A stretch of DNA of 64,000 nucleotides from Streptomyces sp. NBC_00683 (GCF_036226745.1 NZ_CP109013.1:5890001-5954000), one strand, 5' to 3'; shown: positions 25,620 to 35,487, counted from the first letter of the stretch. Numbers and translations are program-made. Notes: a model not told the origin generated them from the letters alone.

Positions 25620-26777
25620 TCAGCGCGTCGAGAACGCGTGGACCGTCGTCGAACGGTAGGTGTCACCGGGGCGCAGCACCGTCGAGGGGAACGACGGCTG
25701 GTTGGGGGAGTCCGGGAAGTGCTGGGACTCCAGGCAGAACGCGTCGCCCTGGCGGTAGACCCGGCCCGAGGTCCCGGTCAGCGTGCCGTCGAGGAAGTTG
25801 CCGGTGTAGAACTGCATGCCCGGCTCCGTCGTGTACATCTTCATCACCCGGCCCGAGCCCGGCTCGGTGACCGTCAGGGCGTACTCGGGGCGGCTCGTGA
25901 GCCCCTTGTCCAGTACGTAGTTGTGGTCGATGCCCTGCCCGTACCCGATCTGCTCGTGCGGCGTGCGCACGGCCTCGCCGATCACCCCGGCCCGCCGGAA
26001 GTCGAAGGGCGTACGGGCGACCTTCGCGAGTTCGCCGGTCGGAATGAGGGTCGCGCCCACCGGGGTGTAGCGCGAGGCGGCCAGCTCCAGGACGTGGCCG
26101 TCGATGCTGCCGCTGCCCTCGCCCGCCAGATTGAAGTAGGTGTGGCTGGTGAGGTTGAGGACGGTGGCCCGGTCGGTGGTGGCGGCGTAGTCGATCCGCC
26201 ACTCGCCGCGCGCCGTCAGCGTGTAGACGACACGGACGGTGAGCGTCCCCGGGTAGCCCGCCTCGCCGTCCGGGCTGGTCCGGCTCAGGACCAGGCCGAC
26301 TTCGCCGTGCGCGGTGAACGGCTCGATGTCCCAGACCCGTTTGTCGAAGCCCCGGTCGCCGCCGTGCAGGCTGTTCGGCCCGTCGTTGACGGGCAGTTGG
26401 TGCGTCACACCGTCGAGGGTGAACCGGCCCTCCGCGATGCGGTTGCCGTACCGCCCGATCAGACCGCCGAAGTACGGGGACTTCGCCGCGTAGTCGGGGA
26501 GGTTGTCGAAGCCGAGCGAGACGTTCGCCGTACGGCCCTGCCGGTCGGGGACCTCGAGCGACTGGACGACCCCTCCGTACGACAGGACCTTCAGCCGGGT
26601 CCCTCCGTTGGAGAGCGTCCAGCGGTACACCTTCGTACCGTCGGCGAGCGTGCCGAACAGTTCCCTGGACGGGGTGCGTCCGGACGTCGTGGCGTGGGCG
26701 GCGGGGGCGCCCGCCGCCACGGCCAGCCCGGCAGCGGCTGTGGCCGCGAGGACGGTGCGTCTGCTGGTGCGGGTCAT
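25620..26777 (-). CDS. galM: Exported aldose 1-epimerase
   Basis: A 385-residue GalM protein with a Tat-type signal (SRRTVLAATAAAGLAVAAG) in residues 1-30. The galactose-mutarotase beta-sandwich is evident from GRYGNRI, NSLHGGDRGFDKRVW (catalytic His region) and NLTSHTYFNLAG. It interconverts alpha and beta anomers of free sugars, presumably outside the cell so that the right anomer reaches the ChvE-type binding protein. It is the last gene of the sugar ABC operon, 28 nt after mmsB. Confidence 0.92.
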   Translation of the reverse strand: MTRTSRRTVLAATAAAGLAVAAGAPAAHATTSGRTPSRELFGTLADGTKVYRWTLSNGGTRLKVLSYGGVVQSLEVPDRQGRTANVSLGFDNLPDYAAKSPYFGGLIGRYGNRIAEGRFTLDGVTHQLPVNDGPNSLHGGDRGFDKRVWDIEPFTAHGEVGLVLSRTSPDGEAGYPGTLTVRVVYTLTARGEWRIDYAATTDRATVLNLTSHTYFNLAGEGSGSIDGHVLELAASRYTPVGATLIPTGELAKVARTPFDFRRAGVIGEAVRTPHEQIGYGQGIDHNYVLDKGLTSRPEYALTVTEPGSGRVMKMYTTEPGMQFYTGNFLDGTLTGTSGRVYRQGDAFCLESQHFPDSPNQPSFPSTVLRPGDTYRSTTVHAFSTR

Positions 26778-26805
26778 GAGACAACTCCTTCTCGAAGAGG
26801 GGGTG

Positions 26806-28047
26806 TTACGAGCCGACCTTGCGCTTGTTCCAGACGTCGAAGCCGACCGCGGCCAGCAGCACGAAGCCCTTGATCACTTGTTGGTAGTCGGTGCCGATGC
26901 CCACCAGGGACATGCCGTTGTTCAGTACGCCGAGGACCAGGCCGCCGATGACCGCGCCGAAGACCGTGCCGACGCCGCCGCTCATCGAGGCGCCGCCGAT
27001 GAACGCGGCGGCGATGGCCTCCAGTTCGAAGTTGGTGCCTGCCTGCGGGACACCCGCGTTCAGCCGGGCCGCGTAGACGACTCCGGCCAGCGCGGCGAGG
27101 ACGCCCATGTTGACGAAGACCAGGAAGATGACCCGCTTGTCCTTGACCCCGGAGAGCTTCGCCGCCGCCTGGTTGCCGCCGAGCGCGTACACATGGCGGC
27201 CGATGACCGCGTTGCGCATGAGGTAGCCGAAGCCGATGAGCAGCACGGCGAGCAGCAGCAGGACGACCGGGACACCGCGGTAGCTGGCCAGCGTCATGGT
27301 GAACGCCAGGACGGCCGCCGCGATGGCCACGCACTTGGCCAGGAAGATGTTGCGGGGCAGGACCTCGAGCGCGTACTCCTTCTGCCGGTTGCGGTCGCGG
27401 ACCTCCTGGAGCAGCGCCACGGCCAGCACGATGAACCCGAGGACCAGCGTCAGGTTGTGGTAGTTGGTCTCCGGGCCGAGCTCCGGCAGATAGCCGGTGG
27501 ATATCTTCTGGAAGCCTTCGGGGAACGGTCCGATGGAGCGGCTGCCGAGCAGGATCTGGGTGCCGCCGCGGAAGAGCAGCATCCCGGCGAGCGTCACGAT
27601 GAACGAAGGGATGCCCACGTACGCGATCCAGAAGCCCTGCCACGCGCCCGCGACCGCTCCGAGGAGGAGGGCGAGGACCAGGGCCAGGACCCAGGGCACA
27701 TCGTGCTCGACCATCATCACGGCGCAGGCCGCCGACACGAAGGCGGCCAGTGAGCCGACGGACAGGTCGATGTGGCCGGCGATGATCACGATCATCATGC
27801 CGATGGCCAGGACCAGGATGTAGCTGTTCTGCAGGACCAGGTTGGTGACGTTGTTCGGCCTGAGCAGGACGCCGTCGGTCCAGATCCCGAACAGCGCGAC
27901 GATCAGGCCGAGCGCGATGAGCATGCCGTACTGGCGCATGTTGCGCCGGGCGGCGTCCATGAGCAGTGCGCGCGTGGACGAAGCGGAACCGGACCCGGGC
28001 CGGGACGGCCCCGGGCTCTTCGGTGTTTCGGTGGTGGCCGTGGACAT
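26806..28047 (-). CDS. mmsB: Multiple-monosaccharide ABC transporter permease
   Basis: A 413-residue membrane protein of the XylH/GguB (BPD_transp_2) family with about ten hydrophobic segments. It carries the family motif GHIDLSVGSLAAF and the C-terminal FIGGASMSGGVGTV ... GAVIGGLV. The N-terminal 40 residues are Ser/Pro-rich and cytosolic. It starts 6 nt after the ATPase gene and forms the membrane channel of the ChvE-MmsA-MmsB importer for arabinose/galactose/xylose-type sugars. Confidence 0.92.
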   Translation of the reverse strand: MSTATTETPKSPGPSRPGSGSASSTRALLMDAARRNMRQYGMLIALGLIVALFGIWTDGVLLRPNNVTNLVLQNSYILVLAIGMMIVIIAGHIDLSVGSLAAFVSAACAVMMVEHDVPWVLALVLALLLGAVAGAWQGFWIAYVGIPSFIVTLAGMLLFRGGTQILLGSRSIGPFPEGFQKISTGYLPELGPETNYHNLTLVLGFIVLAVALLQEVRDRNRQKEYALEVLPRNIFLAKCVAIAAAVLAFTMTLASYRGVPVVLLLLAVLLIGFGYLMRNAVIGRHVYALGGNQAAAKLSGVKDKRVIFLVFVNMGVLAALAGVVYAARLNAGVPQAGTNFELEAIAAAFIGGASMSGGVGTVFGAVIGGLVLGVLNNGMSLVGIGTDYQQVIKGFVLLAAVGFDVWNKRKVGS

Positions 28048-28053
28048 GTTCCG

Positions 28054-29613
28054 TTACCTCTTGTCGCTGGTCATGTGGCGCATCAGAACTTCCTGGGTGG
28101 CCTCCGCGCGCGGGACCTCCCCGGTGAGCCGGCCTGCGGACATCGTGTAGATGCGGTCGCACATGCCGAGCAGTTCAGGCAGTTCCGAGGAGATGAGGAC
28201 GACCGCCCGCCCTTCGGCGGCGAGCTTGTCGATGACGGTGTAGATCTCGAACTTCGCGCCGACGTCGATGCCCCGGGTCGGCTCGTCCAGGATCAGCACG
28301 TCCGGACCCGCGAAGATCCACTTGCTGAGGACGACCTTCTGCTGGTTGCCGCCGGAGAGCCGGCCCACCTGCTCGAAGACGGTCGGGGCCTTGATGTTCA
28401 TCGAGGTGCGGTACGACTCGGCGACCCGGGTCTCCTCGTGCTCGTCGACGATGCCGCGCCGCCCCACCTTCCCCAGGGCGCTGAGGCTGATGTTGCGGCC
28501 GATGGTGTCGATGAGGTTGAGGCCGTACTGCTTGCGGTCCTCGGTGACGTACGCGATGCCGTGCCCGATGGCCTCGGGGACCGTACGGGTGCGGATCTCC
28601 CGGCCGTCCTTCAGGACCCGGCCGCTGATGCCGCGGCCGTAGGACCGGCCGAAGACGCTCATCGCGAGCTCGGTCCGGCCCGCGCCCATCAGCCCGGCGA
28701 TCCCGACGATCTCGCCGCGCCGGACCTCCACGGAGACACCGTCGACGACCTTGCGGTGCTGGTCGATGGGGTGGTGCACCGTCCAGTCGCGTATCTCCAG
28801 GGCGGGATGGGCCCCGGACTCGCCCTCGTACGGAGAACGCGGCGGGAAGCGGTGGTCGAGATCGCGCCCGACCATGCCGCGGATGATCCGGTCCTCGGTG
28901 GTCGACTCCGCCGCCACGTCCAGGGTCTCGACCGTACGGCCGTCCCGGATGACGGTCACCGAGTCGGCCACGGCGGCGATCTCGCCCAGCTTGTGCGAGA
29001 TGATGATCGAGGTGATGCCCTGGCCCTTCAGCTCCTTGATCAGCCGGATGAGCCGTTCGCTGTCCGAGTCGTTGAGCGCGGCCGTCGGCTCGTCCAGGAT
29101 CAGCAGCCGCACCTCCTTGGCCAGCGCCTTCGCGATCTCCACGAGCTGCTGCTTGCCGACCCCGAGGTCGGCGACCCGCGTCTGCGGGTGCTCGTCCAGA
29201 CCGACCCGCTTCAGCAGCGCCGCCGCGTGCCGGAGCGTTTCGTTCCAGTCGATGACGCCGCGGCGCGCGTGCTCGTTGCCGAGGAAGAGGTTCTCGGCGA
29301 TGGAGAGGTACGGCACCAGGGCGAGCTCCTGGTGGATGATCACGATGCCGCGCGCCTCGCTGGCCCGGATGTCCTTGAAGGCGCAGGGCTCGCCGCGGAA
29401 GAGGATGTCCCCCTCGTAACTGCCGTGCGGGTGCACGCCGCTGAGGACCTTCATCAGGGTCGACTTGCCGGCCCCGTTCTCCCCGCAGATCGCGTGCACC
29501 TCGCCCTCGGCGACGGTCAGCGAGACATCGGAGAGGGCCCTGACCCCGGGGAAGGTCTTGACGATGGACCGCATCTGGAGGACGGGTCCGCTGCCGCCCA
29601 GTGGCCCGCTCAC
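28054..29613 (-). CDS. mmsA: Multiple-monosaccharide ABC transporter ATPase
   Basis: A 519-residue protein with two fused ABC domains. Domain 1 has Walker [10 protein letters not shown] and Walker [12 protein letters not shown]. Domain 2 has the degenerate P-loop GLMGAGRTE, the signature LSGGNQQK and Walker [11 protein letters not shown]. This asymmetric arrangement is the rule for sugar importers of this class. Its start overlaps the chvE stop by ATGA. Confidence 0.94.
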   Translation of the reverse strand: MSGPLGGSGPVLQMRSIVKTFPGVRALSDVSLTVAEGEVHAICGENGAGKSTLMKVLSGVHPHGSYEGDILFRGEPCAFKDIRASEARGIVIIHQELALVPYLSIAENLFLGNEHARRGVIDWNETLRHAAALLKRVGLDEHPQTRVADLGVGKQQLVEIAKALAKEVRLLILDEPTAALNDSDSERLIRLIKELKGQGITSIIISHKLGEIAAVADSVTVIRDGRTVETLDVAAESTTEDRIIRGMVGRDLDHRFPPRSPYEGESGAHPALEIRDWTVHHPIDQHRKVVDGVSVEVRRGEIVGIAGLMGAGRTELAMSVFGRSYGRGISGRVLKDGREIRTRTVPEAIGHGIAYVTEDRKQYGLNLIDTIGRNISLSALGKVGRRGIVDEHEETRVAESYRTSMNIKAPTVFEQVGRLSGGNQQKVVLSKWIFAGPDVLILDEPTRGIDVGAKFEIYTVIDKLAAEGRAVVLISSELPELLGMCDRIYTMSAGRLTGEVPRAEATQEVLMRHMTSDKR

Positions 29614-30716
29614 TTGAGGTCGCTCTCCTTGATGTAGCCGGAGTCCACCAGCTCGGCCTGGTAGTTGGTCTTGTCGACACTCACCGGGTCGAGCAGGAAG
29701 GACGGCACGACCTTCTTCTCGTTGTTGTACGTGGTGGTGTCGTTGACCTCGGGCTTCTTGTCGTTCAGCACGGCGTCCGCCATCTGCACGGCCTGCTTGG
29801 CGAGCGCCCGGGTGTCCTTGTAGACGGTCTGGGTCTGCTGGCCCGCGATGATCGACTTCACCGAGGCGACCTCGGCGTCCTGCCCGGTGACCACCGGGTA
29901 GGGCTTGGCCTTCGTGCCGTAACCGTCCGACTTGAGCGCCGAGATGATGCCGATCGAGATGCCGTCGTACGGAGAGAGCACCGCGTCCACCTGCGCCGAG
30001 GAGTACGCGCTGGTGAGCAGGTCGTCCATGCGCTTCTGGGCGGTCCCGCCGTCCCAGCGCAGGGTGGTGACCTGGTCGAGCTTCGTCTGCTTGGAGCGGA
30101 CGACGATCTGCTTCTTGTCGATGTACGGCTTGAGGGTCTTCCAGGCGCCCTGGAAGAAGTACCGGGTGTTGTTGTCGTCCGGCGACCCGGCGAACAGCTC
30201 GACGTTGAAGGGGCCCTTGGCGCTGCCGTCCTTCAGCCCGAGCTTCTCGATGATGTACCCGGCCTGCAGCTCGCCGACCTTCTCGTTGTCGAAGGAGGCG
30301 TAGTACGCGACGTCCTCGGTGCCGAGGATCAGCCGGTCGTAGGAGATGACCTTGACGCCCTGCTCGCCGGCCTGGCGCAGCACATCACCCAGCGCACGGC
30401 CGTCGATGGCCGCGACCACCAGGACGTCCACACCCTTGGTGATCATGTTCTCGATCTGCGAGACCTGCTGGTCGACGTCGTCCTCGCCGTACTGCAGATC
30501 GGTCTTGTAGCCGAGCTTCTTGAACTCGGCCGCCATGTTCTTGCCGTCGGCTATCCAGCGCTCCGACGACTTGGTCGGCATCGCGATGCCGATCGTGGAT
30601 CCCTCGCCGCCCTTCTTCTCCTCCTTGCTGCCGCCCTCGCCGCTCTGCCCGCAGGCGGCGAGAGCGAGGGAGAGTGCGATGACGGTTGCTGCAGCTGCGG
30701 CTCGTGTGGTGCGCAT
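29610..30716 (-). CDS. chvE: Sugar-binding lipoprotein of the multiple-monosaccharide ABC transporter
   Basis: A 368-residue periplasmic-binding-fold protein. The lipoprotein signal ends LALAACG, so Cys22 would be lipidated. The Peripla_BP_4 domain follows ([47 protein letters not shown]). A Gly/Lys/Glu linker after the lipobox is typical of actinobacterial binding proteins. The gene starts 2 nt after the U32-like gene and overlaps mmsA. Confidence 0.93.
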   Translation of the reverse strand: MRTTRAAAAATVIALSLALAACGQSGEGGSKEEKKGGEGSTIGIAMPTKSSERWIADGKNMAAEFKKLGYKTDLQYGEDDVDQQVSQIENMITKGVDVLVVAAIDGRALGDVLRQAGEQGVKVISYDRLILGTEDVAYYASFDNEKVGELQAGYIIEKLGLKDGSAKGPFNVELFAGSPDDNNTRYFFQGAWKTLKPYIDKKQIVVRSKQTKLDQVTTLRWDGGTAQKRMDDLLTSAYSSAQVDAVLSPYDGISIGIISALKSDGYGTKAKPYPVVTGQDAEVASVKSIIAGQQTQTVYKDTRALAKQAVQMADAVLNDKKPEVNDTTTYNNEKKVVPSFLLDPVSVDKTNYQAELVDSGYIKESDLK

Positions 30717-30718
30717 GG

Positions 30719-31708
30719 TCAGTCCTTCGGGGTGAGAGGGAACCGGTTGAGCCGGCCGGGAAGGCGGGATCCGAGCGGCGACATGTTGCCGTCGGCGCCG
30801 TGCCGGGCCAGCAGATCGAGGGCGAGGCGGCCGCGCCGGACGCGCTCGCGGGCCGAGTTCAGTGCGACATCGCGCAGCTGATGGCCGTAGGGGTAGATGC
30901 CGGGGGTCCTGGAGAGGCCGAACTTCAGGTAGATGGGGGCGCCGCGGCGTACCAGCTCGGCCGCCTCGTACATCCGCACATAGCCGCCGAGGTCGTCCGG
31001 CGCCTCGATGTAGAGGTCCATCGGGGCCCGGGAGACCCGGCGGATCTCGGTGAACTGGGCGAGCGACAGGTCCGACGGGATGTTGATCGAGTCGGCGCCG
31101 AGCTGCTCGAACACGGAGTACGAGGCGGGGTTCACCGGTCCGATCAGTGCCGAGACCTTGAAGGTGGTGCCGGCCGGCAGGAGGCCCTGCTCACGCATCC
31201 GGTGCAGGGTCCACAGGACCCCCTCGTCGGCCACGAGCAGGCAGGTGACGCCCAGCCCGGTGGCCCGCAGGGCATCCTCGACACAGCCGGCGAGGGCGTC
31301 GTGGCCCCGGGAGCGCAGCCCTGCGCCGCCGGAGTCGGTGCGGACCGAGGCCCCGGTGTCCCAGGTGCCTCGCGGACCCGTGAACAGGCAGAGCTCGATG
31401 TCGCGTTCGGCGCAGCCCTCCACCATCTCGGTGATCTCCGCGTCCGTCAGCATCCAGATGCCGCTGCCCTGGCTGATGCGGTGCACGGGGACGCCGAGGC
31501 GGGCGGACTCCTTCAGGACGACACCGAGGGCCTCCGGACCCTCCACGGACGGCACCTCGGTGCGCCAACTCCCGCCGTCGGGGAAGGAGTGCGGGGAGGC
31601 GTCGGCGGAGGACAGGGGCGCGGCGCCGAGTCCGAGCGCGGTGAGTACGGCGTCGCCGGGGCGGCGGGGGCCGACGGCACCAGGGGAAGAGACTGAGACG
31701 TCGTTCAC
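30719..31708 (-). CDS. U32-peptidase-like TIM-barrel protein in the sugar operon
   Basis: A 329-residue cytosolic protein. The central blocks ([54 protein letters not shown]) follow the beta/alpha pattern of U32-family proteins, although a protease function is not evident and the catalytic features are unclear. GTG 31708 is chosen because AAGGA lies 6 nt upstream; the frame is open further but crosses the operator. It is the first gene of the U32-chvE-mmsA-mmsB-galM unit, with TTCG-motif site B in front. A sugar-acid lyase or isomerase role is equally possible. Confidence 0.72.
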   Translation of the reverse strand: MNDVSVSSPGAVGPRRPGDAVLTALGLGAAPLSSADASPHSFPDGGSWRTEVPSVEGPEALGVVLKESARLGVPVHRISQGSGIWMLTDAEITEMVEGCAERDIELCLFTGPRGTWDTGASVRTDSGGAGLRSRGHDALAGCVEDALRATGLGVTCLLVADEGVLWTLHRMREQGLLPAGTTFKVSALIGPVNPASYSVFEQLGADSINIPSDLSLAQFTEIRRVSRAPMDLYIEAPDDLGGYVRMYEAAELVRRGAPIYLKFGLSRTPGIYPYGHQLRDVALNSARERVRRGRLALDLLARHGADGNMSPLGSRLPGRLNRFPLTPKD

Positions 31709-31723
31709 GACTGGTCCTTCATG

Positions 31724-31737
31724 TTCGGTATTTCGGA
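31724..31737 (-). promoter_or_regulatory. TTCG-motif operator site B (U32-chvE-mmsAB-galM unit)
   Basis: TTCGGTATTTCGGA matches sites A and C in its core TTCGRTATTTCG, and is followed by CGAAGTTCGG. It lies 16 nt upstream of GTG 31708, inside the 93-nt gap after the dehydrogenase gene. This suggests an independent regulated promoter for the transporter genes. Confidence 0.6.
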
Positions 31738-31801
31738 CGAAGTTCGGATCATGGGGTGTGCGCCGGTACGCGCGGGTGCGGAGCAACTCAGGGCGGACCC
31801 G

Positions 31802-32821
31802 TCACGGGCGCAGCAGCACCTTCCCGGTCTCCGGACCCCCGGCGCCGACCAGCGCCACCGCCTCGGCGAACCGCTCCAGCGGGAACTCATGGGTGATCAG
31901 CGGCGCCGGATCGAGCAGCCCGGCAGTGAACGCCCGCACCGCGTACGACCAGGCGGACGACGGCGCCCCGAAGACGCTGCGCACGGTGAGCTGGCTCAGC
32001 GACAGGTGCACCGGATCGATGCCCACGGCTCCCGGGGTGAACATCCCGGTGAGCACCACCCGCCCGCCGCGCCGTGCGAGCAGACACGCGTCGGCCGCGG
32101 TCGACGGGGCGCCGGCGGTCTCCACGACCAGGTCGTAGCGGCCCCGTACCTCCATCGCCTCCTTCGGGGTACGGGCCTCGCCCGCCCCGAAGTCCAGTGC
32201 CAGGGAAGCCCGTTCCTCCCGCGGGTCGATCACGGTCAGCTCCGAGGGCGACACCGCCGCCAGCAGCTGGACCGCGAGCAGCCCCAGCGTCCCCGCCCCC
32301 AGCACCGCGATCCGCTCACCGGGCTCGGGAGACCCGGCCCGCACCGCCGCCGCGATCACCGCGGCGGGCTCCAGCAGGGCCGCGGCCCGCAGGTCGGCGT
32401 CGTCGGAGAGCAGGTGCAGCAGGCGGGCCGGGACCACCACGTGGTCGGCGAACGCGCCGGGCCGGGTGAAGCCCGTCTCGTCGTACCCGGCCGTGCACAG
32501 GGAGGTCTCCCCGTACCGGCACCGCTCGCAGCGCCCGCAGGACCGGAAGCCCTCGGCGACCGTACGCCGCCCGAGCAGCGCGGGATCGACACCCTCGCCC
32601 ACGGCGTCGACGGTCCCCGACCATTCGTGACCGGGCACCAGCGGATAGCGCACATAGGCCGGGTCCCGGTGGCCGTCGTACACCTCGCGGTCGCTCATGC
32701 AGATTCCGGCCGCGGCCACCCGCACCCGGACCTCGCCGGGGCCCGGCTCCGGGAGCGGCCCCTCGGAGAGCCGGTGGCTGCCGGGCCGCTCGATGGTCAA
32801 CGAACGCGAGAGCGACGTCAC
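31802..32821 (-). CDS. Zinc-dependent medium-chain alcohol/polyol dehydrogenase
   Basis: A 339-residue MDR enzyme. The catalytic zinc region is AAGICMSDREVY with GHEWSG. The structural zinc site is CGRCERCRYGETSLC, with four Cys. The Rossmann motif is VLGAGTLGLLAVQ. It oxidises secondary alcohols of sugars or polyols with NAD(P) in relatives (threonine/sorbitol/galactitol dehydrogenase group). GTG 32821 overlaps the dehydratase stop by GTGA, so the two are co-translated. Likely role: a step in oxidative sugar catabolism. Confidence 0.88.
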   Translation of the reverse strand: MTSLSRSLTIERPGSHRLSEGPLPEPGPGEVRVRVAAAGICMSDREVYDGHRDPAYVRYPLVPGHEWSGTVDAVGEGVDPALLGRRTVAEGFRSCGRCERCRYGETSLCTAGYDETGFTRPGAFADHVVVPARLLHLLSDDADLRAAALLEPAAVIAAAVRAGSPEPGERIAVLGAGTLGLLAVQLLAAVSPSELTVIDPREERASLALDFGAGEARTPKEAMEVRGRYDLVVETAGAPSTAADACLLARRGGRVVLTGMFTPGAVGIDPVHLSLSQLTVRSVFGAPSSAWSYAVRAFTAGLLDPAPLITHEFPLERFAEAVALVGAGGPETGKVLLRP

Positions 32822-33972
32822 TTGGGCTGCCTCTTCTCCCAGCCGTCGGCCCACAGGTCGAACCGTGCCTGCTGCTGCGGGAATTCGGCAGCGGCGTCCA
32901 CATCCAGCTCCACGCCGAGCCCGGGGGCGTGGGAGAGTTCGAAACAGCCGGTGGCGGGATCGACGTGCGGTGCGCCCTTGACGACCTTCTTGATGTCGGC
33001 GTCCGCGAAGTCGTTGAAGTGTTCGAGGATCTTGAAGTTGGGCGTGCAGCCCGCCAGCTGGAGGCTGGCCGCCGTCAGTACGGAGCCGCCCACGTTGTGC
33101 GGGGCGATCAGCGTGTAGTGGGTCTCGGCGGTCGCGGCGAGCTTGCGGGCCTCCAGGATGCCGCCGATGTGGCCGACGTCCGGCTGGATGATGTCGGCGG
33201 CCTGCGACTCGAAGAGCTCACGGAACTCGATCCGGTCGTGGATGCGTTCACCGGTCGCGATCGGCAGGTCGACCTTCTCCGCCACCTTGCTGAGCGCCTT
33301 GAGGTTCTCCGGCGGCACCGGCTCCTCCAGCCAGGCAGGCCTGAAGGGCGCCATCTCGCGGGCGATCCGCACCGCCGTCGACGGGCTGAACCGCCCGTGC
33401 ATCTCCAGCATCAGCTCGGTGTCGGGCCCGATGGCGTCCCGTACGGCCTCGATGAGGGACACCGCGTACCGGGTCTCCTCCTGGCCGAGCTCGAAGTGAC
33501 CCGTACCGAAGGGGTCGATCTTCAGGGCACGGTAGCCGCGCTCCACGACCGCCTGCGCCGCCTTGTGGTACGCCTCGGGGGTGCGCTCGGTGGTGTACCA
33601 GCCGTTCGCGTACGCCTTGACCCGGTCGGTCACCTTCCCGCCGAGCAGCTGCCAGACCGGGACCCCGAGGGCCTTGCCCTTGATGTCCCAGCAGGCCATC
33701 TCGACGACCGCGATGCCGGACATCACGATCTCGCCGGCCCGCCCGTAGTCGCCGTACTTCATGCGGCGCACGAGGTCCTCCACCGCGAACGGGTCGGACC
33801 CCGTGATGTGATTGGTCGAGGCCTCGTGCAGGTAGCCGACCAGCGCATCCGTGCGCCCCAGCATCCGCGTCTCTCCGACTCCGGTGAGGCCCTCGTCGGT
33901 GTGGACCTGGACATAGGTGAGGTTGCGCCACGGCGTGCCGACGACATGCGTGCTGATTCCGGTGATACGCAC
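32818..33972 (-). CDS. Mandelate racemase/enolase-superfamily sugar-acid dehydratase (galactonate dehydratase type)
   Basis: A 384-residue enolase-superfamily enzyme. The N-terminal capping domain (1-125) precedes a barrel with ALKIDPFG (Lys151), EMHGRF (Glu190/His192), WLEEPVPPEN (Glu216/217), TGERIH (Glu242), DVGHIGG (His268) and PHNVGG (His292). These are the metal-binding and acid/base positions of acid-sugar dehydratases such as D-galactonate dehydratase. It removes water from an aldonate to give a 2-keto-3-deoxy acid; the exact substrate is unresolved. It is the first gene of the dehydratase-dehydrogenase unit and is preceded by TTCG-motif site C. Confidence 0.88.
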   Translation of the reverse strand: MRITGISTHVVGTPWRNLTYVQVHTDEGLTGVGETRMLGRTDALVGYLHEASTNHITGSDPFAVEDLVRRMKYGDYGRAGEIVMSGIAVVEMACWDIKGKALGVPVWQLLGGKVTDRVKAYANGWYTTERTPEAYHKAAQAVVERGYRALKIDPFGTGHFELGQEETRYAVSLIEAVRDAIGPDTELMLEMHGRFSPSTAVRIAREMAPFRPAWLEEPVPPENLKALSKVAEKVDLPIATGERIHDRIEFRELFESQAADIIQPDVGHIGGILEARKLAATAETHYTLIAPHNVGGSVLTAASLQLAGCTPNFKILEHFNDFADADIKKVVKGAPHVDPATGCFELSHAPGLGVELDVDAAAEFPQQQARFDLWADGWEKRQPK

Positions 33973-33991
33973 GGCTGTTACCTCTCGACTG

Positions 33992-34018
33992 TTCGATATT
34001 TCGTCACTCGTTCGAAAT
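33992..34018 (-). promoter_or_regulatory. TTCG-motif operator site C (dehydratase unit)
   Basis: TTCGATATTTCG (33992-34003) shares its core with sites A and B. Its ATTTCG forms an inverted repeat with CGAAAT at 34013-34018. The site lies 20 nt upstream of the dehydratase ATG. Confidence 0.6.
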
Positions 34019-34070
34019 GCTGGCGTGACGGTAATGACGGGCCCGGGGCAGTGTCAATGGTTCGCGCAAG

Positions 34071-34083
34071 TACGCTGACGCAT
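34071..34083 (+). promoter_or_regulatory. Probable leaderless promoter of the EI24 gene
   Basis: TACGCT (TANNNT -10 type) ends 7 nt before ATG 34084, and no ribosome-binding site is present. The -35 box is not clear. Confidence 0.4.
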
Positions 34084-34866
34084 ATGAGTGATCTCGGGGC
34101 GGGTTTCGGCTACTTGATAAAGGGACAACGCTGGGCCTTCGGGCACGGCCGGTGGTTCGGATTCGGTCTCCTGCCCGGCCTCGTCACACTCGTCGTGTAC
34201 GCGGGCGCGCTCATCGGACTCGGTTACGGCGGCGACGACTTCGTCGCCTGGGCCACCCCCTTCGCCGACGACTGGTCCTCGCCGTGGCTGGGGCTGCTGC
34301 GGAACACCCTGGTCGTCCTGGTCTTCGTCCTCGGGCTGTTCCTGGCGGTCGTCACCTTCACGGCGGTCACCCTCCTGGTCGGCCAGCCGTTCTACGAGTC
34401 GCTCTCCGAAGAGGTCGACCGCAGCGAGGGCGGCGAGGTGCCCGAGTCGGGGCTGCCGCTCTGGCGCGAGCTGTGGATCTCCGCCGGCGACTCCGTCCGC
34501 ATCCTGCTGCGCGTCGCGCTGTACGGGGTGCTGCTCTTCGCCCTCGGATTCATTCCGGTCGTCGGGCAGACGGTGGTCCCCGCCCTGGGGTTCTGCGTCA
34601 CCGGCTACTTCCTCGCCCAGGAGCTCACCGCCGTGGCACTCCAGCGCCGCGGCATGGTCCTGAAGGACCGGCTCGTGATGCTGCGCGGGCGCCGCATGCT
34701 GGTGCTCGGCTTCGGTGTCCCGCTCGCTCTGTCCTTCCTGGTCCCGTTCGTCGCCGTCCTCCTGATGCCCGGAGCCGTCGCCGGGGCCACGCTGCTGGCC
34801 CGCGACCTCACGGCGCCCCCTGCTCCGGCACCCGCCCCGTCGCCGTACACCCTTCACAAGGACTGA
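34084..34866 (+). CDS. EI24/CysZ-like integral membrane protein
   Basis: A 260-residue protein with four to six hydrophobic segments and the EI24-domain pattern (GFGYLIKGQRWAF, LVGQPFYESLSEEVDR, LGFIPVVGQTVVPALGF). The C-terminus is Pro/Ala-rich and soluble. ATG 34084 is preferred over one at 34057 because of the putative -10 box. It is followed 12 nt later by the LysE gene, so they are likely co-transcribed. Family members relate to the sulfate transporter CysZ, but actinobacterial function is unproven. Confidence 0.85.
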   Translation: MSDLGAGFGYLIKGQRWAFGHGRWFGFGLLPGLVTLVVYAGALIGLGYGGDDFVAWATPFADDWSSPWLGLLRNTLVVLVFVLGLFLAVVTFTAVTLLVGQPFYESLSEEVDRSEGGEVPESGLPLWRELWISAGDSVRILLRVALYGVLLFALGFIPVVGQTVVPALGFCVTGYFLAQELTAVALQRRGMVLKDRLVMLRGRRMLVLGFGVPLALSFLVPFVAVLLMPGAVAGATLLARDLTAPPAPAPAPSPYTLHKD

Positions 34867-34878
34867 GGAGCGCCCGCC

Positions 34879-35487
34879 ATGACCGAGATCCTCGCCGTCG
34901 CCCTCATCACCCTGCTCGCGGTCATCAGCCCCGGCGCGGACTTCGCGATGGTGGTCCGCAACAGCTACCTCTACGGCCGTCCGTCCGGCCTGCTCGCGGC
35001 CACCGGAGTTGCCGCGGGCGTCCTGGTCCACGTCACGTACACCATGCTCGGCGTCGGCCTGCTGATCGCCTCGTCCACCGCCCTGTTCACCGCGATCAAG
35101 CTGGCAGGCGCGGCCTACCTCGTCTACATCGGCGTACGCACCTTCCTCGACCGCGGCGACCTCACCGTCGACCTGGGCGAGAAGCGAAGCCTGAGCGGAC
35201 TCGAGGCCCTGCGCACCGGCTTCCTCACCAATGTGCTGAACCCCAAGACCACGCTCTTCGTCGTGTCCACCTTCACCCAGGTCGTCGGGCCGGACACGGC
35301 CCTGTGGCAGCAGGCGGGCTACGGGCTGTTCATGTCGCTCGCCCACTTCGGGTGGTTCGGTCTGGTGGCCCTGTTCTTCTCCCACTCACACCTGCGCACC
35401 GCGATGCTGCGCCGCCAGAAGGCCCTCAACCGCACCATCGGCTCGGTCCTGGTCGGCCTCGGCGTCACCCTGGGCCTGGCCCGCTGA
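34879..35487 (+). CDS. LysE/RhtB-family exporter
   Basis: A 202-residue membrane protein of LysE length with five or six hydrophobic segments. The family motif AVISPGADFAMVVRNS is at residues 14-29, and FLTNVLNPKTTLF follows in the middle. It exports amino acids or derivatives such as homoserine lactones in relatives. It is convergent with the flavin oxidase gene, 16 nt apart. Confidence 0.9.
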   Translation: MTEILAVALITLLAVISPGADFAMVVRNSYLYGRPSGLLAATGVAAGVLVHVTYTMLGVGLLIASSTALFTAIKLAGAAYLVYIGVRTFLDRGDLTVDLGEKRSLSGLEALRTGFLTNVLNPKTTLFVVSTFTQVVGPDTALWQQAGYGLFMSLAHFGWFGLVALFFSHSHLRTAMLRRQKALNRTIGSVLVGLGVTLGLAR

